Shown: positions 6,238-7,470 of the stretch, one piece after another
Numbering within the stretch: position 1 is the stretch's first letter
Layout of the letters: every line of letters starts with the position of its first letter
Assembly: GCA_046715235.1 (NCBI GenBank)
Contig: JBKJZO010000083.1
Location: 1-7,470 of the forward strand
Direction of reading: 5' to 3'
DNA: 7,470 nt
From: JBKJZO01 sp046715235
Lineage (GTDB): Bacteria > Actinomycetota > Actinomycetes > BP-191
Translations under genes and position numbers: made by a program
Notes under the pieces: generated by a model
What the model was told of the DNA's origin: nothing
The model's input: the letters and a program-made list of their open reading frames with translations, nothing else
The model's database searches: none

Positions 6238-6465
6238 CTAGGACCCGAAGGCCCGGAGGGCGTCCATCATGTCCTTGCAGGACGGGCATACCGGCGAGCC
6301 TGGCTTGGCGGAGCGGGTGACCGGGAAGACCGCGCCGCACAGGGCCTGCACGAGGTTTCCGGTGACCGCGCTCTCGACGATCTTGGTCTTGTCGACGTAG
6401 TGGAAGACCACGTCTTCGGTGTCACCGTGCGACAGCGCCGGGGCGACATCTGGGGAAACAGTCAT
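6238..6465 (-). CDS. DUF3039-type small cysteine-containing protein
   Basis: This is a 75-residue protein of unknown function. The central pattern FHYVDKTKIVESAVTGN (21-37), then ALCGAVFPV (41-49) and SPVCPSCKDMMDAL (57-70), fits the actinobacterial DUF3039 family as I recall it. Cys43, Cys60 and Cys63, with a nearby histidine such as His22, could form a small metal site. The ATG at 6465 has no ribosome binding site. TAACCT on the minus strand (6473-6478) lies seven bases before it and fits a TANNNT -10 element, so the mRNA is probably leaderless. The gene converges with the SAF gene, with 19 bp between stop codons. Confidence 0.8.
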   Translation of the reverse strand: MTVSPDVAPALSHGDTEDVVFHYVDKTKIVESAVTGNLVQALCGAVFPVTRSAKPGSPVCPSCKDMMDALRAFGS

Positions 6466-6855
6466 GCGGTCAAGGTTACCTACCGGCCCTTGGCGGGCCT
6501 ATCCGCCGAGCGTGTCTATCGCGGCTGTTTTGGCCACGGGCGAATTTCCCGAAGGGTGGCGACCTGGGTTCTTTGAGCTCGCTCGAACTCGCGCTGAATC
6601 CTCAGCCGCCTGCGTGCCATTGAGGACAGCTGAAGCGCACCCGCGACAAGCGCCGCAAGGGACTGCCAATGCCGTGGCGATAAGTCACGGTGACCCGTAA
6701 CCCGCTGTTGTCGAGCTTGCAGTCCGTTGCGCATCGGGGCGAGGATCGCCGCCTCGAGTCGAGCCTTGACGTCTGTCATGCCACCGACATCGGCGAGGCG
6801 CACCGAAGACACCTCGACGTCGTACCGCCCGTTTCGGGCCGCCTTGATCACGTCA
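6466..6855. other. Poorly coding region between DUF3039 gene and the inverted repeat
   Basis: Apart from the leaderless promoter of the DUF3039 gene (6473-6478) and the AAA ATPase relic (6726-6818), I recognise nothing here. On the minus strand the relic's frame stays open to 6516, but past 6726 it encodes Arg/Gln-rich sequence (for example RRRLRIQREFERAQRTQ) unlike any family I know. The plus-strand frames also lack recognisable content. Short imperfect hairpins exist, for example CCGTG-N9-CACGG near 6671-6690, without a clear role. The stretch looks less GC-rich and less codon-biased than its neighbours. Confidence 0.5.
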
Positions 6856-6914
6856 GTGCATTCTTTGGCGTTTAGCGCAGAAAACTTTGGCCCTAAACGC
6901 CAAAGTTTGCACAA
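6516..6914 (-). pseudogene. Relic of an AAA+ ATPase (CDC48/VCP-like) gene
   Basis: The frame runs from TTG 6914 to a stop at 6516 (132 codons). Only residues about 33-63 (6726-6818) are recognisable: VEVSSVRLADVGGMTDVKAR, then LEAAILAPMRN. That is the segment just before the Walker A motif in CDC48-like AAA+ proteins, normally followed by a GPPGCGKT-type loop. Here the similarity stops after MRN; no Walker A, Walker B or sensor residues follow in this frame, and none were seen in the other frames. The first 20 codons lie within the inverted repeat at 6856-6912. The simplest reading is a fragment left by deletion or rearrangement. A small expressed protein of unknown function is the alternative. 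Confidence 0.55.
6856..6912. repeat. Long inverted repeat with a nested second inverted repeat
   Basis: Two 20-bp arms, 6856-6875 and 6893-6912, match as inverted copies at 18 of 20 positions around a 17-bp spacer. On the minus strand the first arm reads GTGCAAACTTTGGCGTTTAG. Inside lies a second, perfect pair, AAACTTTGG (6882-6890) and CCAAAGTTT (6900-6908), nine bases apart. It shares the right arm, so the two hairpins would be mutually exclusive. The repeat is AT-rich for this genome. It lies 52 bp downstream of the TldE-type stop codon, where it could terminate that transcript, but no T-tract follows on the minus strand. Operator, recombination site or mobile-element remnant are other readings. 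Confidence 0.85.
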
Positions 6915-6964
6915 CGGCGATCTTGGTGGGTCTTCAGCGCGAGGCAGGGGCCCGAATACGCCGC

Positions 6965-7470
6965 TCAGGAGCCGGCGACGGTCATCTCGGCCACGAGCAT
7001 CGTCGCGCCGGCCAGCGCGCCGCCGAACGGGAAGAAGCGCCGGTCGTCGCCCAGCGCGGTGATCGCGGTGAGGATGTCGACGATCGTCGACGAGACGGTG
7101 ACCTCACGCACCGGCTCGGCGAGCTCGCCGCCGCGGATCCACATGCCGGTGGCGCCCACGGAGAACTCGCCCGACACCGGGTTGGCGCCGGAGTGGATGC
7201 CCGACACGTCCTGCACGTACAGCCCGTCGGCGAGGCCCGAGACGATCGAGGCGGCCGGCACCGTCGCGCCGTCGAAGAAGAGGTTGGACGGCGAGATGCC
7301 CGGCGAGCTCTTGTAACCCGCCCGCGACGCGTTGCCCGTCGTACCGCTCGGGTCTCCCCCACGCGCGGCGGTCTGCGTGTTGTGCAAGAAGCCGCGCAGC
7401 ACGCCGTCCTCGATGATCGCCGTACGCCGCGTGGGCACGCCCTCGTCATCGAACGGCGACGCTGCCGGCC
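6965..7470 (-). CDS. tldE: TldE/PmbA family protein, C-terminal part (partial)
   Basis: The frame is open from the right edge (first full codon 7468-7466) to a TGA at 6965, giving 167 residues of the C-terminal domain. Family landmarks in order are SPFDDEGVPTRR, IIEDGVLRGFLHNTQTAARG, GNASRAGYKSSPG, DGLYVQDVSGIHSGANPVSG, EFSVGATGMWIRGGELAEPV, then REVTVSS, and the end with AEMTVAGS. TldD and TldE form a complex that degrades unfolded or modified peptides (microcin B17 maturation, CcdA turnover). TldD carries the zinc-protease residues and TldE is the partner. The C-terminal HSGANPVSG and PVREVT blocks fit the TldE/PmbA side, though only the missing N-terminal part would separate the paralogues firmly. 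TldD, if paired, would lie upstream, beyond the window. An internal GTG at 7436-7438 is not the start, since homology continues before it. Confidence 0.9.
   Translation of the reverse strand, partial: PAASPFDDEGVPTRRTAIIEDGVLRGFLHNTQTAARGGDPSGTTGNASRAGYKSSPGISPSNLFFDGATVPAASIVSGLADGLYVQDVSGIHSGANPVSGEFSVGATGMWIRGGELAEPVREVTVSSTIVDILTAITALGDDRRFFPFGGALAGATMLVAEMTVAGS

Noticed and set aside
1..7470. tRNA, rRNA, CRISPR array, complete insertion sequence or riboswitch
   Set aside because: I saw no regularly spaced repeats, transposase or tRNA-like cloverleaf on either strand. A covariance-model scan would be needed to exclude small RNAs.

Overview
The window reads as chromosomal DNA of a high-GC Gram-positive bacterium (Actinomycetota). 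Codon third positions are almost all G or C, GTG starts are common, and several proteins resemble what I recall of mycobacterial proteins (Rv0991c/Ruc, Rv0535, AAC(2')-Ic, Rv2864c). The genus cannot be named from this window. Nothing looks like a phage, plasmid or CRISPR locus. The only non-housekeeping-looking stretch is about 6.47-6.96 kb.

Layout. A partial minus-strand gene (1-707) encodes the N-terminus of a membrane sensor-like protein. Divergent from it are 5-formyltetrahydrofolate cyclo-ligase (767-1378) and a lipoprotein-type class B penicillin-binding protein (1413-3347). A 230-bp gap follows, carrying a near-perfect CIRCE operator (3526-3552) directly before a small FmdB/Ruc-type zinc-ribbon protein (3578-3931). 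Convergent with that gene is an aminoglycoside 2'-N-acetyltransferase homologue (3938-4471, minus). Divergent again are S-methyl-5'-thioadenosine phosphorylase (4585-5496), which has a repetitive C-terminal tail, and an overlapping SAF/CpaB-like membrane protein (5493-6218). Convergent with these is a DUF3039-type small cysteine-containing protein (6238-6465, minus). A poorly coding stretch follows with a relic of an AAA+ ATPase gene and a long nested inverted repeat (6856-6912). The window ends in the C-terminal part of a TldE/PmbA family protein (6965-7470, minus).

Functional links. The folate enzyme and the PBP are 34 bp apart and may be co-transcribed. The CIRCE element predicts HrcA control of the zinc-ribbon protein, as for the redox-regulated chaperone Ruc of Mycobacterium tuberculosis, whose gene also lies next to the folate cyclo-ligase gene. 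MTA phosphorylase and the SAF protein share a GTGA stop/start overlap and are probably translationally coupled, though no shared function is evident. The main items for a second look are the CIRCE-ruc unit, the AAC(2') homologue, a strand-biased GTCGTACC octamer across the window, the repetitive tail at the MTAP/SAF junction, and the nested inverted repeat beside the AAA relic.
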